A stretch of DNA of 16,779 nt, taken from CAYRMV01 sp964425255. Its GTDB lineage: Bacteria > Bacteroidota > Bacteroidia > Flavobacteriales_D > Crocinitomicaceae. The notes beneath the pieces are model-generated. The model saw only the letters and a list, made by a program, of their open reading frames with translations. It searched no databases and was not told the DNA's origin. The stretch is taken from contig CAYRMV010000073.1 in assembly GCA_964425255.1 (NCBI GenBank), positions 1-16,779 on the forward strand, written 5' to 3'. Made by a program: the position numbers and the translations under genes. Of the stretch, positions 16,755 through 16,779 are shown in pieces. Each line of letters starts with the position of its first letter. The stretch's first letter is position 1.

Positions 16755-16779
16755 TTGAAAAGCGCCTGTTGCAATCTCG

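Overview
The window looks like a defence island from a Bacteroidota genome, possibly a Flavobacteriales-type organism. The DNA is AT-rich, the genes are tightly packed on one strand, starts lack strong Shine-Dalgarno sequences, and one gap holds a perfect match to the Bacteroidota -7 element TAnnTTTG. The taxonomic call is an inference. All ten supported genes lie on the + strand, and no gap exceeds 80 bases.

Left part (1-7808). The window opens inside the 3' end of hsdR, the restriction/motor subunit of a type I restriction system; hsdM and hsdS are not in view. A YgjP/SprT-like zinc metallopeptidase follows (overlapping hsdR by 11 bp), then an AlkB-type 2-oxoglutarate/Fe(II) dioxygenase (5-bp gap or less), then a 1510-residue protein joining an N-terminal methyltransferase-like fold to a RecQ-type helicase (starting directly after the alkB-like stop codon). 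The last gene is a tail-anchored coiled-coil protein with three 40-residue repeats, overlapping the helicase gene by 31 bp. This spacing implies one co-translated unit.

Middle part (7812-15051). After a candidate promoter comes a 997-residue UPF1/DNA2-like SF1 helicase. It has a WYL-like N-terminus and a C-terminal PD-(D/E)XK (Vsr/DUF2726-like) nuclease domain. Next is a McrB-type GTPase with two EVE/PUA-like reader domains, overlapping by 4 bp a McrC-type nuclease. This is a type IV, modification-dependent restriction module with an attached helicase-nuclease. It recalls the architectures described for CoCoNuT and EVE-McrBC systems.

Right part (15130-16754). A DUF2779-type protein combines a Cas4-like iron-sulfur nuclease with a DEDD exonuclease. 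Its sequence looks more GC-rich than the genes to the left. A small protein with a UvrB/UvrC (UVR) motif ends the window.

Working model (inference): a type I system and a type IV system are stacked, and between them sits an uncharacterised cassette of AlkB-like enzyme, methyltransferase-like/RecQ helicase and membrane-anchored coiled coil. That cassette is the best candidate for an undescribed system. Its link to base modification is suggested by three things: an enzyme that can remove alkyl groups, a methyltransferase-like fold, and a downstream restriction module carrying modified-base reader folds.
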